Of a DNA stretch of 64,000 nt, positions 42,020 to 51,268 are shown one piece after another (position 1 is the first letter of the stretch; the number at the start of each line of letters is the position of its first letter). The stretch spans positions 2,790,001-2,854,000 of the forward strand of contig NZ_JAZIFX010000001.1 in the NCBI RefSeq assembly GCF_036634175.1. Reading direction: 5' to 3'. The notes under the pieces are model-generated. The model did no database searches. It had not been told where the DNA came from and saw only the letters and a list, made by a program, of their open reading frames with translations. The stretch comes from Streptomyces sp. P9-A2 (GTDB lineage Bacteria > Actinomycetota > Actinomycetes > Streptomycetales > Streptomycetaceae). The position numbers and the translations under genes were made by a program.

Positions 42020-43425
42020 CCAAGGACGTCATCGCCCTCACCCCGACGATGCCGGACACCTGGGCCCTGCTGGCCGGCCTGTACGCGGCCGGGCCCGAGG
42101 CGGGCGTGACCGCCGGGTCCGGGGGCGCCGTGCTGCGTCTGTGCGCCCCGGACGGCAGGCCCCTCGTGTCGGTGGAGGCCCCGCTGCTGGTCCAGGTTCC
42201 CGGGGAGGCCGAACGGCTGCTCGGGCGGGACGTGCCCGTGCCGTTCTGGTGGACCGAGGCCCGGGCCTCCGGCGCCGTGCCCGGGGCCGAGCGGCTGGCG
42301 GGATCGGTGTGCGGGCGGCTCGCCCTGCTGCTGGGCGGCAGCACCTGGCCCGAGCCGGCGGCGGGCACCGAGGTCGTGGACGTGCGCGCGGCCGTCGCGC
42401 CGGACGACGGGCAGCCGGTCGTGGACGTCCTCACCGACAGCACGTCCGTCGTCCTGGCCGACCGGCCCGTCCTGGCCCTGACCACCTGGCTGTCCGAGGT
42501 GCTGCGCGGCACCTCCGAGTCGGGCCGGGCCCTGCAGATCGTCACCCCGCCGCACGTCCGGCTCAGTGCCCCGGCCCGCGCCACCCTCCTCCAGGTGCCC
42601 AACCGCTGGGTCGTCCAGGACCCGGCACAGGGCTACTACGACGGGCTGTCCGGGGCGGTGCTGCGCTGGCAGGACGGGACGTTCGCGCCCGCGCTCGGGG
42701 CGGACGGCACAGCCTCGGTCGCCGAGGCGTTCGGCCGGACGTCCCCCTCGAGTGACCGGCAGCTCGTCGTGGCGTTCCGCACGACGCTCCCCGCGCACGA
42801 GGACGCCGCTCTGGGCGAAGCGCTCGAGACGGCCTGGCGCGCGCTCACCGGCTCGGCCCCGGCCGGCTGGGGCACCGCGGAACCCGTCAACCTGCCCTGG
42901 TCGCCGCGCCGGCTGACCGATCTGGCCCGCGACCGGGCCCCCGAGCCCACCCATCTGCTCGTGACGGGGCACCCCGGCCGGCCCGCGCTGGCGTGGATCC
43001 GGGTGACGCGGACGACCGCCGGGGTCGAGCAGGACGTGACACTCACCCTCGGGTACGGGGAGGGCGAGGAACCGCCCCTGGAGGCGATCGGGCCCCTCGC
43101 CGAGACCCTCGTCGTGGAGCACGGCCTGACGACGATGCTGGCCTCGGTGCGGCGGGCCTCCCGCGGCCTCACGACGGCGCCCGTGCTCCAGGCACCGACC
43201 GTCCCGGTCGCCTTCACCCTGGGTGCGCGCGACGTGCGGGGCATCGGGCTCACCCACGCCCGTCGCCCGCCCGTCGGGGTACGACCCGTCGTCCTGGGGC
43301 CCGCCTCCGAGCCGGCCCTGCACTATCCGCTGGGGGACGGGTCGGACGCCGGCGCCCTCGTCGAGCTGCACCGCCTGGCGGCGCATCTGCGGGCCGGTGT
43401 GCCGGGGGCGGAGGCGGAGGTCTGA
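42016..43425 (+). CDS. DUF6177-like type VII-associated protein
   Basis: 469 residues, soluble, alpha/beta. It begins TKDVIALTPTMPDTWALLAG, and contains VVDVLTDSTSVVLADRPVLALTTWLSEV in pieces, RWVVQDPAQGYYDGLSG and RPPVGVRPVVLGP. It resembles proteins named DUF6177 next to Streptomyces eccC. No enzyme motif seen. GTG overlaps the eccC stop. Last gene of the locus. Confidence 0.75.
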   Translation: MTKDVIALTPTMPDTWALLAGLYAAGPEAGVTAGSGGAVLRLCAPDGRPLVSVEAPLLVQVPGEAERLLGRDVPVPFWWTEARASGAVPGAERLAGSVCGRLALLLGGSTWPEPAAGTEVVDVRAAVAPDDGQPVVDVLTDSTSVVLADRPVLALTTWLSEVLRGTSESGRALQIVTPPHVRLSAPARATLLQVPNRWVVQDPAQGYYDGLSGAVLRWQDGTFAPALGADGTASVAEAFGRTSPSSDRQLVVAFRTTLPAHEDAALGEALETAWRALTGSAPAGWGTAEPVNLPWSPRRLTDLARDRAPEPTHLLVTGHPGRPALAWIRVTRTTAGVEQDVTLTLGYGEGEEPPLEAIGPLAETLVVEHGLTTMLASVRRASRGLTTAPVLQAPTVPVAFTLGARDVRGIGLTHARRPPVGVRPVVLGPASEPALHYPLGDGSDAGALVELHRLAAHLRAGVPGAEAEV

Positions 43426-43526
43426 CGGCGTGCTCCGCGCCTGCGGCACCATGGGCGGACGCGCCTCGCGCCCCGCGCCTCGGGACACGGAGCGCGGGAT
43501 CCGGGTCGCCGCTCACGGCTCACGGC

Positions 43527-44384
43527 TCACGGCCGGACGTTCTCCGTGAACCTCTGTGCCGTCTCCGCCAGGACCTCGCGGCCGTCCCGGGCCCACAGGA
43601 CGTCGTTGAACAGCTCGACCTCGATAGGACCGGTGTAGCCGGCCGCCTCCACGTAGCCCTGCCACTCCCGCATGTCGATGCTCCCGTCGCCGATCTGGCC
43701 GCGGCCGTTGAGGACGCCTTCGGGCAGCGGGGTGGTCCAGTCGGCGAGCTGGAAGGTGTGGATGCGGTCCTGGGCGCCGGCGCGGGCGATCTGCGCGGGC
43801 GCCGTGTCGTCCCACCAGATGTGGTACGTGTCGACGGTGACGCCGACCTGCCGGGCCGGGAACCGTTCGGCCAGGTCCAGGGCCTGGGCGAGGGTGGAGA
43901 CCACGCAGCGGTCCGAGGCGTACATGGGGTGCAGCGGCTCGATGGCCAGGCGCACCCCGTGCTCCTCGGCGTACGGGCCCAGCTCCGCCAGGGCGTCCGC
44001 GATGCGTTCGCGGGCGCCGCGCAGGTCCTTGGAACCGGCCGGGAGGCCGCCGGAGACCAGGACCAGGGTGTCGGTGCCCAGGGTGGCGGCCTCGTCGACG
44101 GCGCGGCGGTTGTCGGTCAGGGCCGCGGCCCGCTCGGCGGGATCGATCGCGGTGAGGAAACCGCCCCGGCACAGGGTCGTCACCGTCAGGCCCGCGTCGC
44201 GGACCAGCTTCGCCGCCGCCTCCACTCCGTAGGCCTGGACGGGCTCGCGCCACAGGCCGACGCCGGGGACGCCCAGGTCGCGGCAGGCGTCCACGAGTTC
44301 CGGCAGGGACAGCTGCCTGACCGTCATCTGGTTGATGCTGAACCGCGCGAGGTCACCCACGGGCTCGGTCACGGGGGCGGTCAC
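43527..44384 (-). CDS. Sugar phosphate isomerase/epimerase (xylose isomerase-like TIM barrel)
   Basis: 285 residues. TIM-barrel sugar isomerase pattern: VGLWREPVQAYG, LAIEPLHPMYASDRCV with Glu ligand, VGVTVDTYHIWWDD, IHTFQLADW and IEVELFND. GTG overlaps the DUF993 stop by 4 bp. Third gene of an operon with a Gfo-type dehydrogenase; together they could process a keto-sugar or inositol-like compound. Confidence 0.88.
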   Translation of the reverse strand: MTAPVTEPVGDLARFSINQMTVRQLSLPELVDACRDLGVPGVGLWREPVQAYGVEAAAKLVRDAGLTVTTLCRGGFLTAIDPAERAAALTDNRRAVDEAATLGTDTLVLVSGGLPAGSKDLRGARERIADALAELGPYAEEHGVRLAIEPLHPMYASDRCVVSTLAQALDLAERFPARQVGVTVDTYHIWWDDTAPAQIARAGAQDRIHTFQLADWTTPLPEGVLNGRGQIGDGSIDMREWQGYVEAAGYTGPIEVELFNDVLWARDGREVLAETAQRFTENVRP

Positions 44385-45547
44385 GGGGTCGCTCCGTACA
44401 GGTGCAGCAGGGTCCGCATGCGGTCCTCGGCGAGTTTCGGGTCGGGGAACAGGCCGAGGCCGTCGGCGAGTTCGTAGGCGCGGGCGAGGTGGGGCAGGGA
44501 GCGGGCCGACTGCAGGCCGCCGACCATGGCGAAGTGGTTCTGGTGGCCGGCCAGCCAGGCCAGGAACACCACGCCCGTCTTGTAGAAGCGGGTGGGTGCC
44601 TGGAAGAGGTGCCGGCTCAGCTCCACCGTCGGGTCGAGCAGGGCGCGGAAGCCCGCCGTGTCCCCGGTGTCCAGGACGCGGACCGCCTGGGCCGCCAGCG
44701 GGCCGAGCGGGTCGAAGATGCCGAGCAGGGCGTGGCTGAAGCCCTGTTCGTCGCCCGCGATCAGCTCGGGGTAGTGGAAGTCGTCGCCGGTGTAGCAGCG
44801 CACCCCGTGCGGCAGGCGGCGGCGCAGATCGATCTCGCGCTGCGCGTCCAGCAGCGAGACCTTGATGCCGTCGATCTTGTCGGGGTGGGCGGCGATGACC
44901 TCCAGGAAGGTGTCGGTGGCCGCGTCCAGGTCGGACGAGCCCCAGTAGCCCTCCAGGGCCGGGTCGAACATGGGGCCGAGCCAGTGCAGGATCACGGGTT
45001 CGGCACACTGGCGCAGCAGGTGCCCGTACACCTCGAGGTAGTCCTCGGGCGAGCGGGCGGCGGCGGCCAGGGCGCGGGAGGCCATCAGGATGGCCTGCGC
45101 GCCCGACTCCTCGACGAGCGCGAGCTGTTCCTCGTAGGCCGCCCGCACCTGGTCGAGGGTGCCGGAGGCGATCTGGCCGGAGGCGATCTGGTCGGTGCCG
45201 ACGCCGCAGGCGATGCGGCCGCCGACGGCCTTCGCCTCGGCGGCGGAGCGGCGGATCAGTTCGGCCGCGCCCGCCCAGTCCAGGCCCATGCCGCGCTGGG
45301 CGGTGTCCATCGCCTCGGCGACGCCCAGCCCGTGCGACCACAGGTGGCGGCGGAAGGCGAGGGTGGCGTCCCAGTCGACGGCGGCGGGCGAGTCGGGGGT
45401 CGTGTCGGCGTACGGGTCGGCGACGACGTGCGCCGCGGAGAAGACCGTACGGGAGGCGAAGGGGGCTCCGGCGACGGGCGCGAGGGGCTCGGTGCGGGGC
45501 TCGTAGGTCCGCAGTCGGCCCTGCGCGTCGGGCAGTTCGATGGTCAC
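44381..45547 (-). CDS. DUF993 family protein (dihydrodipicolinate synthase-like barrel)
   Basis: 388 residues. Contains WDATLAFRRHLWSHGLGVAEAMDTAQRGMGLDW, HPDKIDGIKVSLLD with the expected Schiff-base Lys region, CYTGDDFHYPELI and FYKTGVVFLAWLAGHQNHF in order, a layout shared with DUF993 aldolase-like enzymes. The reaction is unknown. Overlaps both operon neighbours by 4 bp. Confidence 0.85.
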   Translation of the reverse strand: MTIELPDAQGRLRTYEPRTEPLAPVAGAPFASRTVFSAAHVVADPYADTTPDSPAAVDWDATLAFRRHLWSHGLGVAEAMDTAQRGMGLDWAGAAELIRRSAAEAKAVGGRIACGVGTDQIASGQIASGTLDQVRAAYEEQLALVEESGAQAILMASRALAAAARSPEDYLEVYGHLLRQCAEPVILHWLGPMFDPALEGYWGSSDLDAATDTFLEVIAAHPDKIDGIKVSLLDAQREIDLRRRLPHGVRCYTGDDFHYPELIAGDEQGFSHALLGIFDPLGPLAAQAVRVLDTGDTAGFRALLDPTVELSRHLFQAPTRFYKTGVVFLAWLAGHQNHFAMVGGLQSARSLPHLARAYELADGLGLFPDPKLAEDRMRTLLHLYGATP

Positions 45548-46695
45548 AGGGAAATCTCCGGTACGTCCAGGCGGCGGCCCTCGGCCGACGACCTCAGGCC
45601 CAGTTCGGCGAGCTGGACGCCGCGGGCACCGGCCAGCAGGTCCCAGTGGTAGGGGGCGTCGGCGTAGACGTGCTTGAGGAACAGCTCCCACTGGGCCTTG
45701 AAGCCGTTGTCGAACTCGCCGTTGTCCGGGACCTCCTGCCACTGGTCGCGGAAGACCTCGGTGGCGGGGATGTCCGGGTTCCAGACGGGCTTGGGGGTCG
45801 CGGAGCGGTGCTGGACGCGGCAGTTGCGCAGACCGGCGACGGCGGAGCCCTCGGTGCCGTCGACCTGGAACTCGACGAGTTCGTCGCGGTTGACGCGGAC
45901 CGCCCAGGAGGAGTTGATCTGGGCGATCGTGCCGCCCTCGAGCTCGAAGACGCCGTAGGCGGCGTCGTCGGCGGTGGCGTCGTAGGGCTTGCCGCTCTCG
46001 TCCCAGCGCTGCGGGAGGTGGGTGGCGGTCAGGGCCTGGACGGAGCGCACCCGGCCGAACAGCTCGTGCAGCACGTACTCCCAGTGCGGGAACATGTCGA
46101 CGACGATGCCGCCGCCGTCCTCCGCGCGGTAGTTCCAGGACGGACGCTGCGCGTCCTGCCAGTCGCCCTCGAAGACCCAGTAGCCGAACTCGCCGCGCAC
46201 CGACAGGATCCGGCCGAAGAAGCCGCCGTCGATGAGCCGCTTCAGCTTGAGCAGGCCCGGAAGAAAGAGCTTGTCCTGCACCACGCCGTGCTTGATCCCG
46301 GCGGCGTTCGCCAGCCGGGCCAGCTCCAGGGCGCCGTCGAGGCCGGTGGCGGTCGGCTTCTCGGTGTAGATGTGCTTGCCGGCGGCGATCGCCTTGGTGA
46401 GGGCCTCCTCGCGGGCGGAGGTGACCTGGGCGTCGAAGTAGATGTCGACGCTGTCGTCGGCGAGCACCGCGTCCACGTCGGTGGAGATGTGTTCCAGGCC
46501 GTGCCGTTCGGCCAGCGCGCGCAGCGCGTGCTCGCGGCGGCCGACCAGGACCGGTTCCGGCCACAGCACGGTGCCGTCCCCGAGGTCGAGGCCGCCCTGC
46601 TCGCGCAGGGCAAGGATGGAGCGGACGAGGTGTTGCCGGTAGCCCATCCGCCCCGTCACACCGTTCATGGCGATACGCACCGTCTTGCGTGTCAC
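45544..46695 (-). CDS. Gfo/Idh/MocA family oxidoreductase
   Basis: 383 residues. N-terminal Rossmann fold (VRIAMNGVTGRMG) and HIYTEKPTA, the EKP motif that positions the catalytic Lys; C-terminal alpha/beta domain with GGGIVVDMFPHWEYVL (His acid/base region). NAD(P)-dependent oxidation of a sugar or polyol is expected. GTG 46695 with AAGGGAA upstream. First gene of the operon. Confidence 0.9.
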   Translation of the reverse strand: MTRKTVRIAMNGVTGRMGYRQHLVRSILALREQGGLDLGDGTVLWPEPVLVGRREHALRALAERHGLEHISTDVDAVLADDSVDIYFDAQVTSAREEALTKAIAAGKHIYTEKPTATGLDGALELARLANAAGIKHGVVQDKLFLPGLLKLKRLIDGGFFGRILSVRGEFGYWVFEGDWQDAQRPSWNYRAEDGGGIVVDMFPHWEYVLHELFGRVRSVQALTATHLPQRWDESGKPYDATADDAAYGVFELEGGTIAQINSSWAVRVNRDELVEFQVDGTEGSAVAGLRNCRVQHRSATPKPVWNPDIPATEVFRDQWQEVPDNGEFDNGFKAQWELFLKHVYADAPYHWDLLAGARGVQLAELGLRSSAEGRRLDVPEISL

Positions 46696-46798
46696 GTCGT
46701 TCCCTTCGTACGCGGTCCCCGCGCGCCGCACACGCCCCACCCGTCACGCACCGGCCGGCGATCGGCGGCCGGTGGCGCGAGGACTGGTGAACGTCACA

Positions 46799-46810
46799 GC
46801 AAGCGCTTTC
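46799..46810. promoter_or_regulatory. LacI-type operator in the divergent promoter
   Basis: GCAAGCGCTTTC has the dyad core AAGCGCTT typical of LacI-family sites. It lies 104 bp upstream of the dehydrogenase gene and 206 bp before the LacI gene, so that regulator probably binds it. The rest of 46696-47015 holds no gene. Confidence 0.6.
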
Positions 46811-47015
46811 TATGTATCTAGAAGCTAGCCTCTGAACGGCGGTCCGGACAAGACCACGGAGAACCCGACTTGTTCGAGGGGGCGAACAAGTGGGCGTGGG
46901 GCCATAGGGTCTGGTCGGGGGCGGGACATCGGGCCCGTACCCGGAACGCGCCCGGACGCGCCCGGACACGGCGGCCGGCGCCGATACGACGAGACGCGCG
47001 ACCGGAGGACTAGAG

Positions 47016-48062
47016 ATGACGGTGACCCTGGCGGACGTGGCGGCCCGCGCGCAGGTCTCCCCCGCGACGGTGTCGCGCGTGCTGAACGGGAACTATCCCG
47101 TGGCCGCTTCCACCCGCGAGCGGGTGCTGAAAGCGGTGGACGAACTCGACTACGTGCTCAACGGCCCCGCGAGCGCCCTGGCCGCCGCCACCTCCGACCT
47201 GGTGGGCATCCTGGTGAACGACATCGCCGACCCGTTCTTCGGGATCATGGCGAGCGCGATCCAGGGCGAGATCGGCGGTCCGGGCGGGCGGGCCGGCGGA
47301 GAGAGACTCGCGGTGGTGTGCAACACGGGCGGCTCCCCGGAACGTGAACTGACCTACCTCACGCTGCTCCAGCGCCAGCGGGCCGCCGCGGTGGTACTGA
47401 CCGGCGGCGCCGTCGAGGACGCCCCGCACAAGGCGGCGATGGACTCGAAACTGCGCAAGCTGGCGGACGCCGGGACCCGGGTGGTGCTGTGCGGCCGGCC
47501 GCCGGCACCGGACACCGGGGCGATCGCGCTGACCTTCGACAACCGCGGCGGCGGCCGGGAGCTCACCGAGCATCTGATCGGGCTCGGCCACCGCCGCCTC
47601 GGCTACGTCGCGGGCCCGCAGGAGCGCACCACCACCCGTCACCGCCTCGAGGGACACCGGGCCGCGCTGGCCGCGCACGGCATCGAGGAGGACCCCCGCT
47701 GGACCGTCCACGGCCGCTACGACCGCCGCTCCGGCTACGAGGCCGCCCTCGAACTCCTGCGCAGGGACCCCGCGCTGACCGCCGTGGTCGCCGCGAACGA
47801 CTCCGTCGCGCTGGGCTCGTGCGCGGCGCTGCGGGACTCCGGCCGGAAGATCCCCGACGACGTGTCGGTCGCCGGTTTCGACGACCTCCCGTTCAGCATC
47901 GACGCGGTGCCCGCCCTGACGACGGTACGGCTGCCGCTCGCCGAGGCCGGGGCGCGGGCCGGCCGCATCGCGATGGGCCGCGAGGAACCACCGCCCGGGG
48001 GGATCGCCTCCGTACGGGGCGAGTTGATGGTGCGGGGGTCCTCGGGGGCGCCGCGGGTGTGA
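47016..48062 (+). CDS. LacI-family regulator
   Basis: 348 residues. HTH and hinge: VTLADVAARAQVSPATVSRVLNG, LDYVLNGPASALAA. Effector domain includes VGILVNDIADPFFGIMASAI, AVVAANDSVALGSCAAL and GFDDLPFSIDAVPALTTV. ATG with GGAGG upstream. Divergent from the Gfo-DUF993-isomerase operon, its likely target. Confidence 0.92.
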   Translation: MTVTLADVAARAQVSPATVSRVLNGNYPVAASTRERVLKAVDELDYVLNGPASALAAATSDLVGILVNDIADPFFGIMASAIQGEIGGPGGRAGGERLAVVCNTGGSPERELTYLTLLQRQRAAAVVLTGGAVEDAPHKAAMDSKLRKLADAGTRVVLCGRPPAPDTGAIALTFDNRGGGRELTEHLIGLGHRRLGYVAGPQERTTTRHRLEGHRAALAAHGIEEDPRWTVHGRYDRRSGYEAALELLRRDPALTAVVAANDSVALGSCAALRDSGRKIPDDVSVAGFDDLPFSIDAVPALTTVRLPLAEAGARAGRIAMGREEPPPGGIASVRGELMVRGSSGAPRV

Positions 48063-48307
48063 ACGGGCGGACGGGGCATGTCCCGACGCCGGAAGCCGTG
48101 TCCGTGCCGGGGCCGGTGGCTGCCCCTGTGCCGGAGCCGGTCCGTGCCGGAAGCTGCCCCCGTCCCGAGGCCGGTGGCTGCCCCTCCCGGTCGGAGTATG
48201 CGGTTCCCGTACGTGTTTTTCGGCGGCGGCGATGAGTTCCGCCGCTACCGTCGGTCTCACTTCCGTCATCGCCTCAACGGACCAGCGGACCATCAGGAGC
48301 GGCAGCC

Positions 48308-48940
48308 ATGCGTATCGTGATCACCGAGTTCATCAGCCTCGACGGCGTCGTGCAGGCCCCCGGCGGTCCCCAGGAGGACACCGACGGCGGTTTCGCCCAT
48401 GGTGGCTGGTCGCACGCCTACTTCGACCCGGAGGTTCTCGGCGGCGCCTTCGACGCGGCGCTGGGCCGGGCCGGGGCGCTGCTGTACGGGCGCCGCACCT
48501 GGCAGACCATGGCCCAGGCGTGGCCCGGGCAGGCCGGGGACCCCTTCGCCGACCGGATCAACGGCCTGCCGAAGTACGTCGTCTCCGGCACTCTCGGCGA
48601 GTCCGACCTGACCTGGAACAACAGCCGGCTCATTCCCGCCGGGGAGGCGGTCGCCCGTATCCGGGAGCTGCGCGCGGCCGAGGGCGGTGACCTCGCGATG
48701 ATGGGCAGCCCCACACTCGCCCGCACCCTGCTGAGCGAGGACCTGGTGGACGAGCTCCAGCTCCTCGTCATGCCGGTGGTCCTGGGCGGCGGCAAGTCGA
48801 TCTTCCCGACGGACGGCGCGAAGCGCCCGTTCGAGCTGGTCTCGTCGACCGTCGCCAAGTCGGGCGCCCAGGTCTGCGTCTACCACCGCGCCGCGCAGAC
48901 ACCGGCCGGGGCGTCCTCCGACGTGCCCGTGGAAGCCTGA
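48308..48940 (+). CDS. Dihydrofolate reductase family (RibD C-terminal-like) protein
   Basis: 210 residues. RIVITEFISLDGVVQAPGG start, LLYGRRTWQTM, PKYVVSGTL, MGSPTLARTLL and DELQLLVMPVVLGGGKSIF, the standard DHFR-like/RibD-C layout with NADPH site. Substrate unknown. ATG follows AGGAGCGGC. Upstream 48063-48307 holds only imperfect CCGGTGGCTGCCCCT repeats. Confidence 0.88.
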   Translation: MRIVITEFISLDGVVQAPGGPQEDTDGGFAHGGWSHAYFDPEVLGGAFDAALGRAGALLYGRRTWQTMAQAWPGQAGDPFADRINGLPKYVVSGTLGESDLTWNNSRLIPAGEAVARIRELRAAEGGDLAMMGSPTLARTLLSEDLVDELQLLVMPVVLGGGKSIFPTDGAKRPFELVSSTVAKSGAQVCVYHRAAQTPAGASSDVPVEA

Positions 48941-49087
48941 CGCCGCCCTCTCACAGGGGTGCTGTCCGCCGGAACGGCCGGCACCCCCCGCCCCCGCCCC
49001 CGCTCCACCCGCCCGCCCCGGACCCGTGCGCGACACCGGAGCGACAAGGGGATTCAGCGCCACGAGTGCTGGGTAGTGTCGGTATTC

Positions 49088-49888
49088 ATGAAGCTGGCGT
49101 TCTCCACCCTCGGTGTCCCCGGCCTTCCGACGGCCGACGTACTGCGCCTCGCGACCGCGCACGGCTATCACGGCGTCGAACTGCGCGCCCACCCCGAGGA
49201 ACCGGTTCACACCGGTCTCACTCCCGCCGAACGGACCGATGTGGCCGCCGAGTTCAAGGCGGCCGGCGTCGAGATCCTGAGCGTCGCGGGCTACCCCAAG
49301 GTCGCCGCGCCGGGCGAGGACGAGGCCGTCATCGCCGAGATCCGTGCCCTTCTCGCTCTCGCCCGCGACCTCGGCGCCCCCTACATCAGGGTCTTCCCGG
49401 GCGGTTCACCCGACCAGACTCCCGAGGAGGCCGACGCGACGGCCGCCCGGCGGCTGGGTACGGCCGCCGAGCACGCGGCCGACGCCGGCGTGCGCATCCT
49501 GCTGGAGACCCACGACTCCCACCGCACCGGCGCCGACGCGATGCGGATCCTCGGCCTCGTGGGACACCGCCAGGTGGGCGCCCTCTGGGACGTGATGCAC
49601 ACCTGGCTGGGCGGGGAGCAGCCCGTGGAGAGCTACGCGGCCCTCTCCCCCCACCTAGGCTACGTCCAGGTCAAGGACATCGCCTCCGCCGAGGACACCA
49701 CCCCGCTCCCCCTCGGCGAGGGCATCCTCCCGCTAGCCGACTGCGTGGAGGTCCTCTCCCGCCACGGCTGGGACGGCTGGCTCTGCTGGGAGTACGAGAA
49801 GCGCTGGTACGAGAAGGCCGCCCCCCTCCCCGACCTCCTCGCTCCCGGCCGGGCCCACCTCTCCCACCTCCTCAACGACTCGGCGTGA
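49088..49888 (+). CDS. Sugar phosphate isomerase/epimerase
   Basis: 266 residues of the AP-endonuclease-2-like TIM barrel: KLAFSTLGVPGLPTADVLRL, GYHGVELRAHP, ILLETHDSHRTG (Glu and His ligands), GALWDVMHTWL, VQVKDIAS and WLCWEYEKRW. ATG 49088 lacks a clear ribosome site; TAGTGT ends 8 nt before it, so a very short or absent leader is possible. Not clustered with a transporter. Confidence 0.87.
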   Translation: MKLAFSTLGVPGLPTADVLRLATAHGYHGVELRAHPEEPVHTGLTPAERTDVAAEFKAAGVEILSVAGYPKVAAPGEDEAVIAEIRALLALARDLGAPYIRVFPGGSPDQTPEEADATAARRLGTAAEHAADAGVRILLETHDSHRTGADAMRILGLVGHRQVGALWDVMHTWLGGEQPVESYAALSPHLGYVQVKDIASAEDTTPLPLGEGILPLADCVEVLSRHGWDGWLCWEYEKRWYEKAAPLPDLLAPGRAHLSHLLNDSA

Positions 49889-50118
49889 GCGGCTGCCGCT
49901 GACCAGCGGGCCCGGCGCCCCGGCCGGCATGCCGGCGTGACCCACGCGTCGGCGGCCCGTCCGGCACCTCGCTCCGCCGGCGTGACCTCCGCGTCGGCGG
50001 CCCGTTCGCCCCGCGGCCGGCCCGCCGCTCCCGGGCACCTGACCGCCGGGCCCTTCCTCCCGGCCCGCCCGCCGGTCCCGCCCCTCAACGCATCGGCGTG
50101 ATCAACGATTCGGCGTGA
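49889..50118. other. Low-complexity intergenic DNA
   Basis: Convergent gap with imperfect direct repeats of GGCGTGACC-CGCGTCGGCGGCCCG (near 49935 and 49979). No gene or clear terminator. Confidence 0.4.
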
Positions 50119-51177
50119 TCACCGGCTCTGCACAACCGGCTCCCGCCCACCGGCCGGTCCGGCGCCCCGCCCCGTCGGCGCGGCTCCCCGGGCGCCGGAC
50201 CCGTGTGTGTCGTCGGACCCGTGTGTGTCGTCGGACCCGTTTGTGTCGTCGCCGGGCCCGTTCGTCTCTCCGCCGGCCCTCTCCGTCCCGGCCCCGGTCT
50301 CCTTCTTCCGGCCCTCCCGCCGGTCCCGCCCGCCGAACGAGGCGAGGGCCACCCCGCCCACCAGCAGCGCCGCCGCGCACCACCGCAGCGGGGACACCGG
50401 CTCACCCAGGAAGAGGGCGGCCGACGACATCCCGAAGACCGGTACCAGCAGGGAGAACGGCGCCACCGTCGACGCGGGGTGACGGCGCAGCAGCCATCCC
50501 CAGGCCCCGAAGCCGAACACGGTGGCGCCCCAGGCGACGTACAGCAGCGCTCCCGCCCCCGGCAGGTCCAGTGCGCCCAGCGCCTCCAGGTCCCGTGACG
50601 GGCCCTCCAGGAGCAGTGAGAGCACCAGCAGCGGCAGGACCGGCACCGTGCTCACCCACACCATGAAGTTCAGGGCGTCGTCGGGCGCGGCCCTGCGGGT
50701 CAGTACGTTCGACACGCCCCAGCAGGCGGCCGCGGCGATGACCAGGGCGAACGCGCCCAGGGGACCCGAGGCGCCCTCGTCGGCGGCGGCGACGCCGATC
50801 CCGGCCAGGGCCACCGCCATGCCCACCAGCCGGATACGCGCGGGCCGTTCACCCAGGAGCAGGAACGCGAACAGGGCCGTGAACACGGCCTGGATCTGGA
50901 GCACCAGGGAGGACAGCCCGGCCGGCATGCCCGCGTCCATGCCGACGAACAGCAGCCCGAACTTGGCCACCCCGAGCGCGAGGCCCACCCCCACGATCCA
51001 CTTCCACGCCACCTTCGGGCGCCCCACCAGGAAGACCGCGGGGACCGCCGCCGCGAGGAAGCGCAGCGCGGAGAACAGCAGCGGCGGGAAGTGGTCGAGA
51101 CCGATCTCGATGACGACGAAGTTCACGCCCCAGACGGCGGCGACGAGAACGGCGAGCAGGACGTGGGAAGGTCGCAT
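50119..51177 (-). CDS. EamA/DMT-family exporter
   Basis: 352 residues with ten hydrophobic helices in two EamA repeats (HVLLAVLVAAVWGVNFVVI, ALVIAAAACWGVSNVL). Moves small metabolites such as amino acids out of the cell. The last 60 residues are a Gly/Thr/Asp-rich cytoplasmic tail with GSDDTH repeats encoded by a 19-bp tandem repeat (about 50200-50250). ATG 51177 with GGGAAGG upstream. Divergent from a LysR regulator. Confidence 0.9.
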   Translation of the reverse strand: MRPSHVLLAVLVAAVWGVNFVVIEIGLDHFPPLLFSALRFLAAAVPAVFLVGRPKVAWKWIVGVGLALGVAKFGLLFVGMDAGMPAGLSSLVLQIQAVFTALFAFLLLGERPARIRLVGMAVALAGIGVAAADEGASGPLGAFALVIAAAACWGVSNVLTRRAAPDDALNFMVWVSTVPVLPLLVLSLLLEGPSRDLEALGALDLPGAGALLYVAWGATVFGFGAWGWLLRRHPASTVAPFSLLVPVFGMSSAALFLGEPVSPLRWCAAALLVGGVALASFGGRDRREGRKKETGAGTERAGGETNGPGDDTNGSDDTHGSDDTHGSGARGAAPTGRGAGPAGGREPVVQSR

Positions 51178-51268
51178 ACGTCGAGGATCACCGCCCCGAC
51201 CCTTCAGCACCAGCGACGATTCCTGCATGGTGGGGTGAAGCACCGCTTACCGATCGGGGAGCCGTCCC

